A stretch of DNA of 31,766 bases from Candidatus Multiplicimicrobium inquinatum (GCA_002344825.1 DDUN01000023.1:46892-78657); one strand, 5' to 3'; shown: positions 1 through 8,625, counted from the first letter of the stretch. Notes: generated by a model from the letters alone, not told the origin. A program made the numbers and translations.

Positions 1-560
1 CGGTGCTTCACAAAATTCACATTCGTTCCCTTGGGAGCAAATTGCTTATGGTTGCGAATGGCACGACCCCATTCAAAAACATTGGCTTTCTCCAGTTTGT
101 CCCAAAAAATCACAACATGCGGAACGCCGGTATTAAAAAAGTCATAATCAAAATCTTCACCGCAGACAGAAACTCCGCCGTCCTGCTCCAGGATACGCGG
201 CTGAATGAGCTGCACGCGCACTTTCTCTTTTTTAACTTCGGCAGTAATCAAACCGGAAATGGATTCAAATTTCATTTTGGCCGGAAACTTGAGGATGTCA
301 TGGGCAAATCGTCCGACACAACGAAAACCGTTTCCGCAGGCTTCCGCTTCACTTCCGTCGGAATTAAAAATGCGAGCCTTGAAGTCAGCCGTGGATGATT
401 TTTCAATCACAAGCACGCCATCCGCACCGATACCGGTATGCACAGGACAAACCCGGGCGGCAAACGCCTTAAGATTGGAAATCAATTTCTTGCGATGATC
501 AATCACCACAAAGTCATTTCCGGACGCCTGTATTTTATAAAAAGAGATTAGTTTAGCCAT
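1..560 (-). CDS. dapF: Diaminopimelate epimerase, 3' end beyond window (partial)
   Basis: Converts LL-diaminopimelate to meso-diaminopimelate, the precursor of lysine and of peptidoglycan cross-links; a cytoplasmic enzyme. The visible 186 residues begin MAKLISFYKIQASGNDFVVID, matching the usual DapF N-terminus (G-N-D-F near residue 14-17). GADG is at 45-48, and the first catalytic cysteine is C75 in the ACGNGFRC motif. The second catalytic cysteine lies in the missing C-terminal part. The start is the ATG at 558-560. No Shine-Dalgarno sequence is visible in front of it, and the promoter lies only about 13 bases upstream, so the leader is very short or absent. The gene is separated from the other lysine gene here, lysA, by the polyamine pair and a small unknown gene. 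Family assignment is secure from the motifs. Confidence 0.95.
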   Translation of the reverse strand, partial: MAKLISFYKIQASGNDFVVIDHRKKLISNLKAFAARVCPVHTGIGADGVLVIEKSSTADFKARIFNSDGSEAEACGNGFRCVGRFAHDILKFPAKMKFESISGLITAEVKKEKVRVQLIQPRILEQDGGVSVCGEDFDYDFFNTGVPHVVIFWDKLEKANVFEWGRAIRNHKQFAPKGTNVNFVKH

Positions 561-573
561 AAATAAGACGGGT

Positions 574-601
574 ATTGTAGCAGACTATCGTCTATAGACA
601 A
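574..601 (-). promoter_or_regulatory. Probable sigma-70 promoter of dapF
   Basis: On the minus strand TTGTCT (596-601), a 16-base spacer and TACAAT (574-579) with an upstream TGC (extended -10). A transcript would start near 567, leaving about 6 bases before the dapF ATG. An imperfect 20-base palindrome (585-604) covers the -35 box and could be an operator. Confidence 0.55.
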
Positions 602-609
602 TAGCAGAT

Positions 610-634
610 AGCCTAGGGGCAAAGCCCCTAGGCT
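610..634 (-). terminator. Perfect 11-bp hairpin downstream of the decarboxylase gene
   Basis: AGCCTAGGGGC, a loop AAA and the exact reverse complement. It begins 6 bases after the stop codon of the 641-1828 gene. No run of U follows on the minus strand, so it may protect or end the mRNA by another route, and calling it a terminator is tentative. Confidence 0.45.
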
Positions 635-640
635 GAGAGA

Positions 641-1828
641 TTAAATCAATACAATCTTAGCGGGAGGAAACCCGTTAAAGTTAGGGGTTGCGCTGGCGGA
701 AGAATAAGCACCTATATTCTTTACATAGACGATATCGCCCATATTCAGCTCAGGCATTTCACAGTTCTCCGCCAAAGTATCAAGCGAGTCGCAAGTCGGT
801 CCCGCCAATGTACACATAAATTTGGGCCCACGGCGCAAGGTTTTGAACTCATATTTACAGTGGTCAAAAATCATCCCCGAAAAATCCTGGTAAATTCCGT
901 CATTCAAATAATAGTAACTCTTGTTGTTACGGAAAGAACGTCCTACAACTTTGGTGACCAAAATTCCGGACGGCCCCGCAAAGAAGCGGCCCGGCTCGGC
1001 GATAATTTTGACATTGCTATCAAAAAGCTTTTTCAGCTGCTTGCGGATTTGCGCGGCCATACGTTCAAAGTTAATCCCGATTTCATTATCAAAATGCTGA
1101 ATCGGAAAACCTCCGCCGATATCCACAATCTTCAGCGGCATTCCATTGGATTCGGCTTCTTCAAAAATCGCGGCGGTAATTTCAAGCGCTTGCAAATAGT
1201 TTTCCACGTTCTTGGACTGTGATCCGACGTGAAAACTAATCCCCTTCGGAACAAGCCCCAAAGCTTTGGCTTTCTTTAAAAGAAAGAAAGCCTGCTCAGG
1301 ATCACAGCCAAATTTAAGTGAAAGCTGAACGACGCTGCCAAGATTCGCAACTTTGATGCGCGCGACAACATGCGCTCCGGGATAGTTCTCGGCGATTTTA
1401 TAAAGCTCGGTTTCACTATCGAAAGTCATCAGCTTCACGCGGCGGCGCTTCGCGGCCTGAATATCTTCTTCCGACTTGATCGTGTTCGCAAAAATCACTT
1501 TACTGGGCTCCGCGCCCAATTTTAAAACCAATTTCATTTCCGCCGCGCTGGCGACGTCAAAACCGGCTCCCAAATCAACAAACTCTTTGATAATCTTCGG
1601 ATGCGGATTGGCTTTGATGGCGTAATAAGGGGTTACTTCAGGAAGACACTTACGGAACCGTTCGTATTGCTTTTGCAAAGCGGAACGGCGAATCAGCATG
1701 AAAGGCGTCTTGTGCTTTTTGAGCATCGAACGAACTAAATCGTCGATACCAAAAGGCGCGGGGCCCTTCGATTTACCGGGTAACAGCGGAGGCTCTTGTT
1801 GAGGAGCTGATTCTTCTTTCATAGGCAC
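641..1828 (-). CDS. Ornithine (or lysine) decarboxylase, PLP fold-type III
   Basis: Group IV decarboxylase related to eukaryotic-type ornithine decarboxylase, 395 aa; it should turn ornithine (possibly lysine) into putrescine (cadaverine). PLP lysine K72 lies in PYYAIKANPHP, H200 in FHVGSQ, the phosphate-binding glycines in DIGGGFP (236-242) and EPGR at 278-281. The catalytic cysteine C346 is in GPTCDSLD, and NDGIYQDF (309-316) carries the substrate-site Asp typical of ODC. These motifs separate it from LysA, which is encoded close by and has CESGD instead. The start is taken as GTG 1828 because an AGGAG lies 7 bases upstream; the ATG at 1822 is possible. Its first 56 bases overlap the end of the homospermidine synthase gene, so the two are probably co-transcribed and the product may feed that enzyme. 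Substrate choice between ornithine and lysine cannot be settled by eye. Confidence 0.88.
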   Translation of the reverse strand: MPMKEESAPQQEPPLLPGKSKGPAPFGIDDLVRSMLKKHKTPFMLIRRSALQKQYERFRKCLPEVTPYYAIKANPHPKIIKEFVDLGAGFDVASAAEMKLVLKLGAEPSKVIFANTIKSEEDIQAAKRRRVKLMTFDSETELYKIAENYPGAHVVARIKVANLGSVVQLSLKFGCDPEQAFFLLKKAKALGLVPKGISFHVGSQSKNVENYLQALEITAAIFEEAESNGMPLKIVDIGGGFPIQHFDNEIGINFERMAAQIRKQLKKLFDSNVKIIAEPGRFFAGPSGILVTKVVGRSFRNNKSYYYLNDGIYQDFSGMIFDHCKYEFKTLRRGPKFMCTLAGPTCDSLDTLAENCEMPELNMGDIVYVKNIGAYSSASATPNFNGFPPAKIVLI

Positions 1829-3293
1829 CTAGTCTCTCCTGATGATGGATGAGAAACGTTGTAAATTGCCAGACATCCTCTGGTCTCGGTTGAGGGACAT
1901 TGAACTTTGTATATTTAATGTTCGCATTTTTCATCGGCGTCCAATCCACCGCTTCGGAAAAAATCGGTTTAATATAAGGCTTCACAAATTTAAGAATAGG
2001 CTCATGATCAACGTCATCCGGCATGAGAAAACCTTTGCGTGGATTATCAATCATCCAAATCACCGCAGCAACCATCGAAATCGCAACCTGCAGAGTCGTC
2101 GCTTGCTGACCCGGCGCAAGCTTGCGCGCTTCATCAATCGTAAGACAACTTCCGCACCACCACGAATTAAAATCATGCCCCATCAAAAGTACTCCAAGCT
2201 CGTCTTTACCCGCGATAATTTCGTCATTCATAATGCGCTGTTTTTCCTGCAATTGAAACTGACGCATTTCAAGTTCATGCATCGAGTTAATCGCGGAATC
2301 CGACGGACAGTAAGCATAATGCACGGTCGGACGATAAACCGGAACGCCGCGCTCCCAAACTGTCAAACGGTCGGAAATACTGAAAGCTTCACCGTGGCGA
2401 ATCACCATGCCGGTAATTTCACCGCTCGGAACCCAGGAACGCACCCAAGTCTTCATTCCGATGGTATTAAGGCAAATCTGGTTCTTAGGGCCTTCATCAT
2501 AAAAGAAAGCGCCGTCGGGAATTAATTTCTCATGCGTTCCCCAGCCCATTTCAGCCGGCGCAACACCCTCTTCATAAAAACCTTCAATGCTCCAAGTGTT
2601 GACAAACTCATTCATTTGCTTGGGCTTGTCAGTGATTTGCGAATCACGTTCACTAATATGAATTGTTTTGACGCCGGTCAATTGCGCCAGCTTTGAAAAA
2701 TTCTTATCTTCCAGAGACTGCACGAGTTGCTTTTTGCGTTTGTCTTTGGGTTTGGTTTTTAGAATTTTTTCAGCAATTTGAATCAAAGCGTGTTTAGTAA
2801 AGTGCGAGACAAGTCCGGGATTCGCACCATGATCAACAATCGCAGTCGTCCCCGGCTGAGCCGCCCAAGGGTCGGTGATTTTACGCAAACGCATATGCCG
2901 GTTATAAAGCGTATAACGGCGCGGATCATCGCGAATTTCATCGCCGTACGGATCCCATTCTTCCACCGAGGTGTTTGAGTAAAGCACTTCGTGCTGGCGA
3001 CACCAAGTCAAAATGGCGCCGCAATCAATGTTCCAGGCAAGGTCAATAATCAAATCGCCCTTACCGACATATTTTGAAAGTAGCTTGGAGTAATTTTCAG
3101 GGGCGATGCGGTCGACAACATAATTCACGCCGCGTTTTAACGCGGATTTAACACGATGCCGATTATCGACAAAGTCCATGATCGTGATTTTTTCCGCGGG
3201 CATATCCATATGCTTAAGCAAAAGCGGAATGAGACACTGTGAAACAGAGCCGCATCCGATCACCAAAATCTTGCCGTTGAACTTTTTTTTCAT
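1773..3293 (-). CDS. hss: Homospermidine synthase
   Basis: NAD-dependent enzyme that joins aminobutyl groups to make sym-homospermidine from putrescine (or spermidine plus putrescine). About 506 aa from the ATG at 3293, which begins MKKKFNGKILVIGCGSVSQ. The Rossmann nucleotide-binding loop is GCGSVSQ at 13-19, and DHGANPGLVSHF at 154-165 is characteristic of the family. An in-frame ATG at 3350 would add 19 residues unlike the family start, so I reject it. No clear Shine-Dalgarno is seen. The conserved C-terminus appears to end around WQFTTFLI; the following tail of about 25 residues (HHQERLGAYERR...) is read through the start region of the downstream decarboxylase gene. The bacterial homologue from Blastochloris is slightly shorter, which fits a late stop codon here. 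Confidence 0.9.
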   Translation of the reverse strand: MKKKFNGKILVIGCGSVSQCLIPLLLKHMDMPAEKITIMDFVDNRHRVKSALKRGVNYVVDRIAPENYSKLLSKYVGKGDLIIDLAWNIDCGAILTWCRQHEVLYSNTSVEEWDPYGDEIRDDPRRYTLYNRHMRLRKITDPWAAQPGTTAIVDHGANPGLVSHFTKHALIQIAEKILKTKPKDKRKKQLVQSLEDKNFSKLAQLTGVKTIHISERDSQITDKPKQMNEFVNTWSIEGFYEEGVAPAEMGWGTHEKLIPDGAFFYDEGPKNQICLNTIGMKTWVRSWVPSGEITGMVIRHGEAFSISDRLTVWERGVPVYRPTVHYAYCPSDSAINSMHELEMRQFQLQEKQRIMNDEIIAGKDELGVLLMGHDFNSWWCGSCLTIDEARKLAPGQQATTLQVAISMVAAVIWMIDNPRKGFLMPDDVDHEPILKFVKPYIKPIFSEAVDWTPMKNANIKYTKFNVPQPRPEDVWQFTTFLIHHQERLGAYERRISSSTRASAVTR

Positions 3294-3317
3294 ATTAAAA
3301 ATTGATTTTAAACTACC

Positions 3318-3345
3318 GCGGCTGCACAAAGCGCAGAGCCGAACA
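3318..3345 (+). repeat. Hairpin repeat family, copy a
   Basis: GCGGCTGCAC-AAA-GCGCAGAGC followed by CGAACA. It lies in the predicted 5' leader of hss and downstream of the small gene at 3410. Read as minus-strand RNA the stem is UGCGC/GUGCA with one G-U pair. Confidence 0.5.
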
Positions 3346-3385
3346 AACACAGGCCGCTAAATTTCTTTTTCATAAAGTGATTTGA

Positions 3386-3413
3386 ATACTACAACAAATG
3401 ACTAGTGTGTCAA
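3386..3413 (-). promoter_or_regulatory. Probable promoter of hss and the decarboxylase
   Basis: TTGACA (3408-3413), a 16-base spacer and TAGTAT (3386-3391) on the minus strand. The -35 box overlaps the stop codon of the upstream small gene. A start near 3380 gives an mRNA leader of about 86 bases, which contains repeat copy a. Confidence 0.55.
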
Positions 3414-3751
3414 TACAGCTGTTGGATTTTTTTTGCCTGACGGCGACTGCGGTGCTCCGAAACTTCCGCTGCGGCAAATCCAACACTCTTTTCGGGGGAA
3501 ATTCCGATCAAAACTTGCTCCAGTCGGTGCAAGATCCGACGCTGCGGCTGTGAAAGTTCATAACAGGAGTAAAATTCAGACAAAAATTTCAGCGCTGGTT
3601 CGGCTGGAATCCGGAAAACATCTGAATTTTCGACGCGCGCGGAGGTAAAGCGAGACATGAGCTCCGGCCACAGCTTTTCGCTGATCGGAAACCCGTCTTC
3701 ATTTTGAAAGTCCGGCACCGCATCTGAAGTAAAAAGAAAAACCTGACGCAC
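3410..3751 (-). CDS. Small protein of unknown function downstream of lysA
   Basis: 113 aa, not recognised. It starts at GTG 3751 directly after the lysA stop codon (TAAGTG), which suggests translational coupling as the last gene of the arginine/lysine operon. The N-terminal part reads like a folded domain (VRQVFLFTSDAVPDFQNEDG), and the C-terminal 15 residues are basic (SRRQAKK). No signal peptide or membrane segment is seen. Codon use resembles the neighbours. It could be a lineage-specific regulator or accessory protein, but nothing in the sequence says which. The main doubt is whether it is translated at all. Confidence 0.55.
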   Translation of the reverse strand: MRQVFLFTSDAVPDFQNEDGFPISEKLWPELMSRFTSARVENSDVFRIPAEPALKFLSEFYSCYELSQPQRRILHRLEQVLIGISPEKSVGFAAAEVSEHRSRRQAKKIQQLY

Positions 3752-5011
3752 TTATTTGAGATAAGCCGGAATCACTTCCCCGGCAAGCAGCTCGTCCACG
3801 GACTCGCGTTTTTTGACCACGCTGAACGCGGAGCCCTTCACCAACACTTCGACGGCACGGCCGCGTGTATTGTAATTGGAAGACATCACATAACCATAAG
3901 CACCCGCTGAAAAAACCGCGATCAAATCACCGCGCTTCAGCTCGGGCAATTTACGGCCCTTGGCAAGATAATCACCGCTTTCACATACCGGTCCAACCAC
4001 GTCATACACAACAGCCTTGGACTTTGCTTTTTTTCTCACGGTCTCAATACGGTGATACGCGTCATAAAATGAGGGGCGAATCAAATCATTCATTGCCGCG
4101 TCAATAATCGCAAACTGTTTCACATCAGTTTCTTTCACATAAATCACTTGCGTAGCCAAAATACCGCTATTGGCGGAAACAAAACGGCCTGGTTCCATAA
4201 TGATTTTAAGTCCGGTCTTTTTCAAAATCGGCGCTACTTTCTTGGCGTAATCCGACGCTTTCTGAGGCTTTTCATGGTTATAAGTCACGCCTAATCCGCC
4301 GCCGATATTCAAGAACTCAAGCGCGACACCGTCACGCTGTAAGTCCGCAATAAATTTGGTCACTTTTTTAAAGGCATGCACAAACGGGGTGCCGCTTTCA
4401 ATTTGAGAACCGATATGCACGTGCAAGCCCGCAAAACGCACCCAGGGATACTGCTCGCGGTTGATAAAAGCTTCTTCAGCCGTCAGTAAATCAATACCGA
4501 ACTTGCTCTCTTTTTTGCCGGTTGAAATATGGCGGTGCGTGCGCGGATCCACATCGGGATTAATACGCAAAGAAATGGTGGCTTTGCGTTTCAGCTTTTC
4601 TGCCACCGCGTTGATTGCGGCGATTTCAGGAATCGACTCGACATTAAAAAACAAAATTCCATAGCGGATAGCCGCGGCGATTTCTTCGTCTGTTTTTCCG
4701 ACACCAGCAAAAACAATTTTTTCACCAGGACAGCCCGCGCGCTTCGCGCGCTCTAATTCCCCGCCTGAAACGATATCAAGCCCGCTGCCTTGCTTCACAA
4801 GCGCGCGCAAAACGGCGATATTGGAATTCGCTTTCATGGAATAGCAAATCAAAGGATTCACCGACTTGAAGGCTTGCTGCAATTCTTTAAGACGTCCCGT
4901 AAAGGCGGCGTGACTATATATATAGGCAGGCGTTCCGACAGTTTTGACGATATCCGCAACGCGCACACCTTCGCAAAACAGTTCATTCTTCTTGTAAGTA
5001 AATTCTGACAT
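3752..5011 (-). CDS. lysA: Diaminopimelate decarboxylase
   Basis: Last step of lysine synthesis, meso-diaminopimelate to L-lysine plus CO2; PLP fold-type III, 419 aa (usual length). K60 in YSMKANSN binds PLP, H199 in HVHIGSQ stacks on the ring, GGG at 237-239 and EPGR at 273-276 hold the phosphate, and C343 in GPVCESGD is the catalytic cysteine from the partner subunit. The CESGD form is diagnostic of LysA rather than ODC. The ATG at 5011 has GGAG about 9 bases upstream and starts 24 bases after argH ends. It shares the arginine operon although its pathway is lysine; its substrate comes from the DapF step encoded nearby. Confidence 0.96.
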   Translation of the reverse strand: MSEFTYKKNELFCEGVRVADIVKTVGTPAYIYSHAAFTGRLKELQQAFKSVNPLICYSMKANSNIAVLRALVKQGSGLDIVSGGELERAKRAGCPGEKIVFAGVGKTDEEIAAAIRYGILFFNVESIPEIAAINAVAEKLKRKATISLRINPDVDPRTHRHISTGKKESKFGIDLLTAEEAFINREQYPWVRFAGLHVHIGSQIESGTPFVHAFKKVTKFIADLQRDGVALEFLNIGGGLGVTYNHEKPQKASDYAKKVAPILKKTGLKIIMEPGRFVSANSGILATQVIYVKETDVKQFAIIDAAMNDLIRPSFYDAYHRIETVRKKAKSKAVVYDVVGPVCESGDYLAKGRKLPELKRGDLIAVFSAGAYGYVMSSNYNTRGRAVEVLVKGSAFSVVKKRESVDELLAGEVIPAYLK

Positions 5012-5035
5012 AGGGGTTCTCTCCGAGCCGCGGGA

Positions 5036-6436
5036 CTAGGCCCGGGATAGTTTCTTTTTCCAAAATTGGATTTGTTGTTTCACCAAGCGGGGGCTGGTAC
5101 TGCCAAGCGTTTGTTTGCCTTCCACCGATTTTTCCGCGTTGAAAAGCGCAAAAGCGTCTCGGCCCGCGGCGGGCGCAAAAGCCTGTAATTCTTTCAAATC
5201 AAAATCACGGATTTTCTTTCCGGTCTTAACGGAGTACGCGACAATTTTTCCGACCGCATGATGCGCGTCCGTAAACAGCACACCTTTGCGTACAAGGTAC
5301 TCAAGCAAGTCAGTCGCATAAAGTCCGTCATCCTGTAATTGTTTTTCCGCGGGTTTACTCTGAAATTTTGCGGTTTGAATCGTCAAACTTAAAACTTCAA
5401 GCGCCAGCATCGTCTCAGCTAAAGCAAAGAACACGCCGGGTTTGTCTTCTTGTAAGTCGCGGTTATAAGCAAGGGGCAAACCCTTTTGCACGACCAGCAT
5501 CGCCTGCAAAATTCCAAAAATGGATCCGCTCTTTCCTCTTACCAATTCAAAGACATCCGGATTTTTCTTTTGCGGCATCAAACTGGAACCGGTTGAAAAG
5601 CGGTCATCGAGTTCCACATAACCAAAAAATTCCGAGTTCCAAAGCACAAAGTCTTCCGATAACCGCGATAAATGCACCCACACCGTGGAAATACCGGTTA
5701 AAAGCTCAACTAAAAAGGCTCGATCGCTTGTGGCTGCCATACTATTCATGGCAAGCTTTGAAAAACCCAACTCTTTTGCCAAAAACTTACGGTCAAAGGG
5801 CAAAGCCGATCCTCCGAGCGCGGCGGAACCGAGCGGCAAAACATCCAATCTTTTTAAAACATCGCTCAGCCGTTCAATGTCTTCTTCCAGCATTTCAACA
5901 TAAGCGAGCAAATGGTGCGCCAGTAATACCGGCTGGGCTTTTCTTAAATGCGTCAGTCCCGGAATAATCAAAGAGGCATTCTTATCCGCTTGCCAGGCCA
6001 ATGCTTTCTGAAGCTTGCGCACATAAGATTGCAATTCCGCAACCTGTCCCTTTAAGTAAACACGCGTGGAAGTCACAACCAAATCATTGCGGCTTCTGCC
6101 TGTATGAAGTTTTTTTGCGACGGGGCCGCAAGCCTTTTCAAGCAAGGTCTGAATCAGCGAATGAACATCCTCAACATCGGAGTATTCACAGCAAGCCTGG
6201 CATTCATCCCACTCTTTTTCGATTTTATCGAGCCCCTTGGCAAGCTTCTTCAGCTCCGAGGAAGAAACAACCTTGGCTTTCGCGAGCATTTTGATCCAGG
6301 CGCGGTTAACTTTGATTTCAGAATAAAAAAGCGCACTGTCCGTGGCTAAAGAATAGCTGAACTCCTGAAGCGCGGGGTGCATCCCCTGCTCAAACCTTCC
6401 GCCCCATAATTTCTTCTGCCCGTTTTCTTTTTTCAT
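5036..6436 (-). CDS. argH: Argininosuccinate lyase
   Basis: Splits argininosuccinate into arginine and fumarate, the last step of arginine synthesis; a cytoplasmic tetramer of the fumarase/aspartase superfamily. 466 aa, normal length. TGRSRND at 112-118, THLRKAQPV at 162-170 with the catalytic His, and the signature GSSLMPQKKNPD at about 283-294 with the catalytic Ser. The usual THLQ is THLR here, a small deviation. The ATG at 6436 has AGGGA a few bases upstream. A 66-base gap to argG holds a hairpin (6471-6496). Confidence 0.96.
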   Translation of the reverse strand: MKKENGQKKLWGGRFEQGMHPALQEFSYSLATDSALFYSEIKVNRAWIKMLAKAKVVSSSELKKLAKGLDKIEKEWDECQACCEYSDVEDVHSLIQTLLEKACGPVAKKLHTGRSRNDLVVTSTRVYLKGQVAELQSYVRKLQKALAWQADKNASLIIPGLTHLRKAQPVLLAHHLLAYVEMLEEDIERLSDVLKRLDVLPLGSAALGGSALPFDRKFLAKELGFSKLAMNSMAATSDRAFLVELLTGISTVWVHLSRLSEDFVLWNSEFFGYVELDDRFSTGSSLMPQKKNPDVFELVRGKSGSIFGILQAMLVVQKGLPLAYNRDLQEDKPGVFFALAETMLALEVLSLTIQTAKFQSKPAEKQLQDDGLYATDLLEYLVRKGVLFTDAHHAVGKIVAYSVKTGKKIRDFDLKELQAFAPAAGRDAFALFNAEKSVEGKQTLGSTSPRLVKQQIQFWKKKLSRA

Positions 6437-6470
6437 ATTTCCCTAATATTTTTTGCGGCTTTTTCTCTTC

Positions 6471-6496
6471 GCAGCGCGAGCTTTATCGAGCGCTGC
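6471..6496 (-). other. Hairpin between argG and argH
   Basis: A 7-bp stem GCAGCGC/GCGCTGC with a 12-base loop in the only sizeable gap of the downstream half of the arg operon. No U-run follows on the minus strand, so an mRNA-processing or stabilising stem is more likely than a terminator. Confidence 0.35.
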
Positions 6497-6502
6497 AATT
6501 TA

Positions 6503-7696
6503 TTACCGCCCCATGCCTTCGTATGGGAGGCCCCAAAGCTTCATGAATCCTGCCGCTGCAGTCCGGTCAAACACATCGCCCTTAGAATAAGTTGCCAACT
6601 TATGCGAATACAGTGAATACTTTGATTCACGGCCCGCGGGCAAAACATGCCCTTTTTCCAATTTAAATTTGATTTTACCGGTCACACGCTTTTGATTCGA
6701 CGCGAAAAATGCGTCGAGGGCTTTTTTAAGCGGCGAAAACCAAAGCCCGAAGTAAACGAGCTCAGAGTATTTCTCGGAAAGCACGCGCTTGTAATGCAAA
6801 AACTCACGGTCCATGACAAGTCCTTCAAGCTCTTCATGCGCTTTGAGCAACACTTCCGCGGCCGGTGCTTCATAGATTTCGCGACTCTTAATTCCGACCA
6901 GACGGTTTTCAACCATATCGAAACGGCCGACGCCATTCCGCCCCGCGATCACATTTAATTTTTCAATTAACGCGGCGAAACCCATTTTCTTGCCGTTAAG
7001 TTTTACAGGCACACCGTTCACAAAATCAATCGTGACATATTCATATTTCGGAGTTTTTGAAACATGGCGGGTCATGACATAAGCGTCTTCAGGCGGTTCC
7101 TGCCAAAGATCTTCCAAAATTCCGGCCTCAATCGCGATACCCCAAATATTCTTATCAATCGAATAGGGGCTTTTCTTCGTTGCGCCGATGGGGATTTTAT
7201 GCTTAATCGCGTAATCAATTTCTTCTTCGCGGGTATTGAATTCCCACTCGCGTAAAGGAGCGATAATTTCAAGATTCGGATTCAATGTGCGCACACCCAC
7301 TTCAATGCGAACCTGGTCATTGCCTTTACCCGTGCATCCATGCGCCACGGCGGTTGCGCCTTCTTTTTCGGCAACTTCAGCAAGGCGCTTCGCGATCAAC
7401 GGCCGACCCAACGCAGTTGCAAGAGGGTATTTACCTTCGTAGCGCGCGTGCGCCCACAGCGCGGGCAAAATAAAATCATCCGCGAACTCTTGCTTCAAAT
7501 CTTCAATGTAAACTTTTTTCGAGCCGGCCGCGTTGGCGCGTTTTTTCAAAATTTTAGGATCTCTCACTTCACCTAAAAAAGCGGAAAAACAAATCACTTC
7601 CGCGTTGTATTTATCTTTGAGCCATTTCGCGATACACGACGTATCTAAGCCGCCCGAATACGCCAACACAATTTTTTTATTCGCAGACTTCTTCAT
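6503..7696 (-). CDS. argG: Argininosuccinate synthase
   Basis: ATP-dependent condensation of citrulline and aspartate to argininosuccinate. 397 aa, normal for type I. The PP-loop is SGGLDTS at 14-20 (adenylate formation), HGCTGKGNDQVRIE around 119-132 is the conserved citrulline/aspartate region, and SPYSIDKNIWG around 178-188 is also typical. The ATG at 7696 overlaps the argF stop in the form ATGA, so the two are translationally coupled. Confidence 0.97.
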   Translation of the reverse strand: MKKSANKKIVLAYSGGLDTSCIAKWLKDKYNAEVICFSAFLGEVRDPKILKKRANAAGSKKVYIEDLKQEFADDFILPALWAHARYEGKYPLATALGRPLIAKRLAEVAEKEGATAVAHGCTGKGNDQVRIEVGVRTLNPNLEIIAPLREWEFNTREEEIDYAIKHKIPIGATKKSPYSIDKNIWGIAIEAGILEDLWQEPPEDAYVMTRHVSKTPKYEYVTIDFVNGVPVKLNGKKMGFAALIEKLNVIAGRNGVGRFDMVENRLVGIKSREIYEAPAAEVLLKAHEELEGLVMDREFLHYKRVLSEKYSELVYFGLWFSPLKKALDAFFASNQKRVTGKIKFKLEKGHVLPAGRESKYSLYSHKLATYSKGDVFDRTAAAGFMKLWGLPYEGMGR

Positions 7697-8622
7697 GACG
7701 CTTCCCCTTGTTCCAATAAATAAAGAATAATTGCTTTTTGAATGTGCAGCCGATTCTCAGCCTGATCAAAAACAATCGACCGCTTGCTTTCCATGATGTC
7801 ATCCGTAATTTCTTCGCCGCGATGCGCGGGCAAACAATGCATCACCAACGCTTCTTTGGAAGCGTGCTTAATCAAATTACGGTTCACCTGAAAACCTTCG
7901 AATTCACGCATTTTCATTTCACGGATTTCTTCTTCACCCATACTCACCCATACATCGGTATAAACCACTTGGGCGTTTTTCACGGCTGATTTGGGGTCAC
8001 GGCATTCTTCAATTTTGCCTTTTGTTTTTTTGCAAATCTGCCGCGCGAGATCAATTACCTTTTTATAAGGACGGTTATTTCTCGGAGTTGAAAACTTGAG
8101 ATGCGTTCCAAGCTTGGCCGCCGTCAGCATCAATGAGTTCAAAACATTGTTACCATCACCCACAAAAGCCAAAGTCGCGTTCTTCACATCGCCAAATTTT
8201 TCTTCAATGGTCATAAAATCAGCCAAAGCCTGACAAGGATGCTCCATGTCCGAAAGACCGTTAATCACCGGCTTTTTAAAATGCCGGCGAAATTCCGTAA
8301 TCGTCCAATGCGAAAAAGTTCTTAAAACAGCGGCAGAAAAATACCGCGACAAAGTCCGCGCCACATCACGAACTTCCTCGCGCTGTCCAAGCTTCTCATC
8401 CTGCTGATTGATATAGGCCGCGCTGCCGCCCATGGTCACCATCGCGGTTTCAAAAGAAACTCGCGTGCGTGTCGAAGGCTTTTCAAAAATAAGTCCCAGC
8501 ACCTGACCTTCCATCGCCTTGCGGAAATCACGCGGATGTTCTTTCATCACGCGCGCCTGATGCATCAGCCGGCGGATGGAGTCGGGCTTAAGTTCGTTGA
8601 TCGATACAAGTGACCGTGCCAT
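7693..8622 (-). CDS. argF: Ornithine carbamoyltransferase
   Basis: Makes citrulline from ornithine and carbamoyl phosphate. 309 aa, normal length. The carbamoyl-phosphate loop STRTR is at 50-54, EHPCQALADF follows mid-protein, the DVWVSMG loop binds ornithine and HCLPAHRG carries the active-site Cys near 263. The DxxSMG form favours true ornithine transcarbamylase over the acetylornithine or succinylornithine variants. AAAGGA, overlapping the argD stop, lies 6 bases before the ATG. Confidence 0.96.
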   Translation of the reverse strand: MARSLVSINELKPDSIRRLMHQARVMKEHPRDFRKAMEGQVLGLIFEKPSTRTRVSFETAMVTMGGSAAYINQQDEKLGQREEVRDVARTLSRYFSAAVLRTFSHWTITEFRRHFKKPVINGLSDMEHPCQALADFMTIEEKFGDVKNATLAFVGDGNNVLNSLMLTAAKLGTHLKFSTPRNNRPYKKVIDLARQICKKTKGKIEECRDPKSAVKNAQVVYTDVWVSMGEEEIREMKMREFEGFQVNRNLIKHASKEALVMHCLPAHRGEEITDDIMESKRSIVFDQAENRLHIQKAIILYLLEQGEAS

Positions 8623-8625
8623 AAA

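Noticed and set aside
1842..2525. 227-residue open frame on the plus strand
   Set aside because: Antisense to homospermidine synthase; no domain features and no start signals.
3281..3290. Run of eight T read as a terminator
   Set aside because: It is the AAAAAAAA of the homospermidine synthase N-terminal lysine codons and has no stem.
5368..5967. 199-residue open frame on the plus strand
   Set aside because: Fully antisense to argH, which has clear family motifs; composition is that of a shadow frame.
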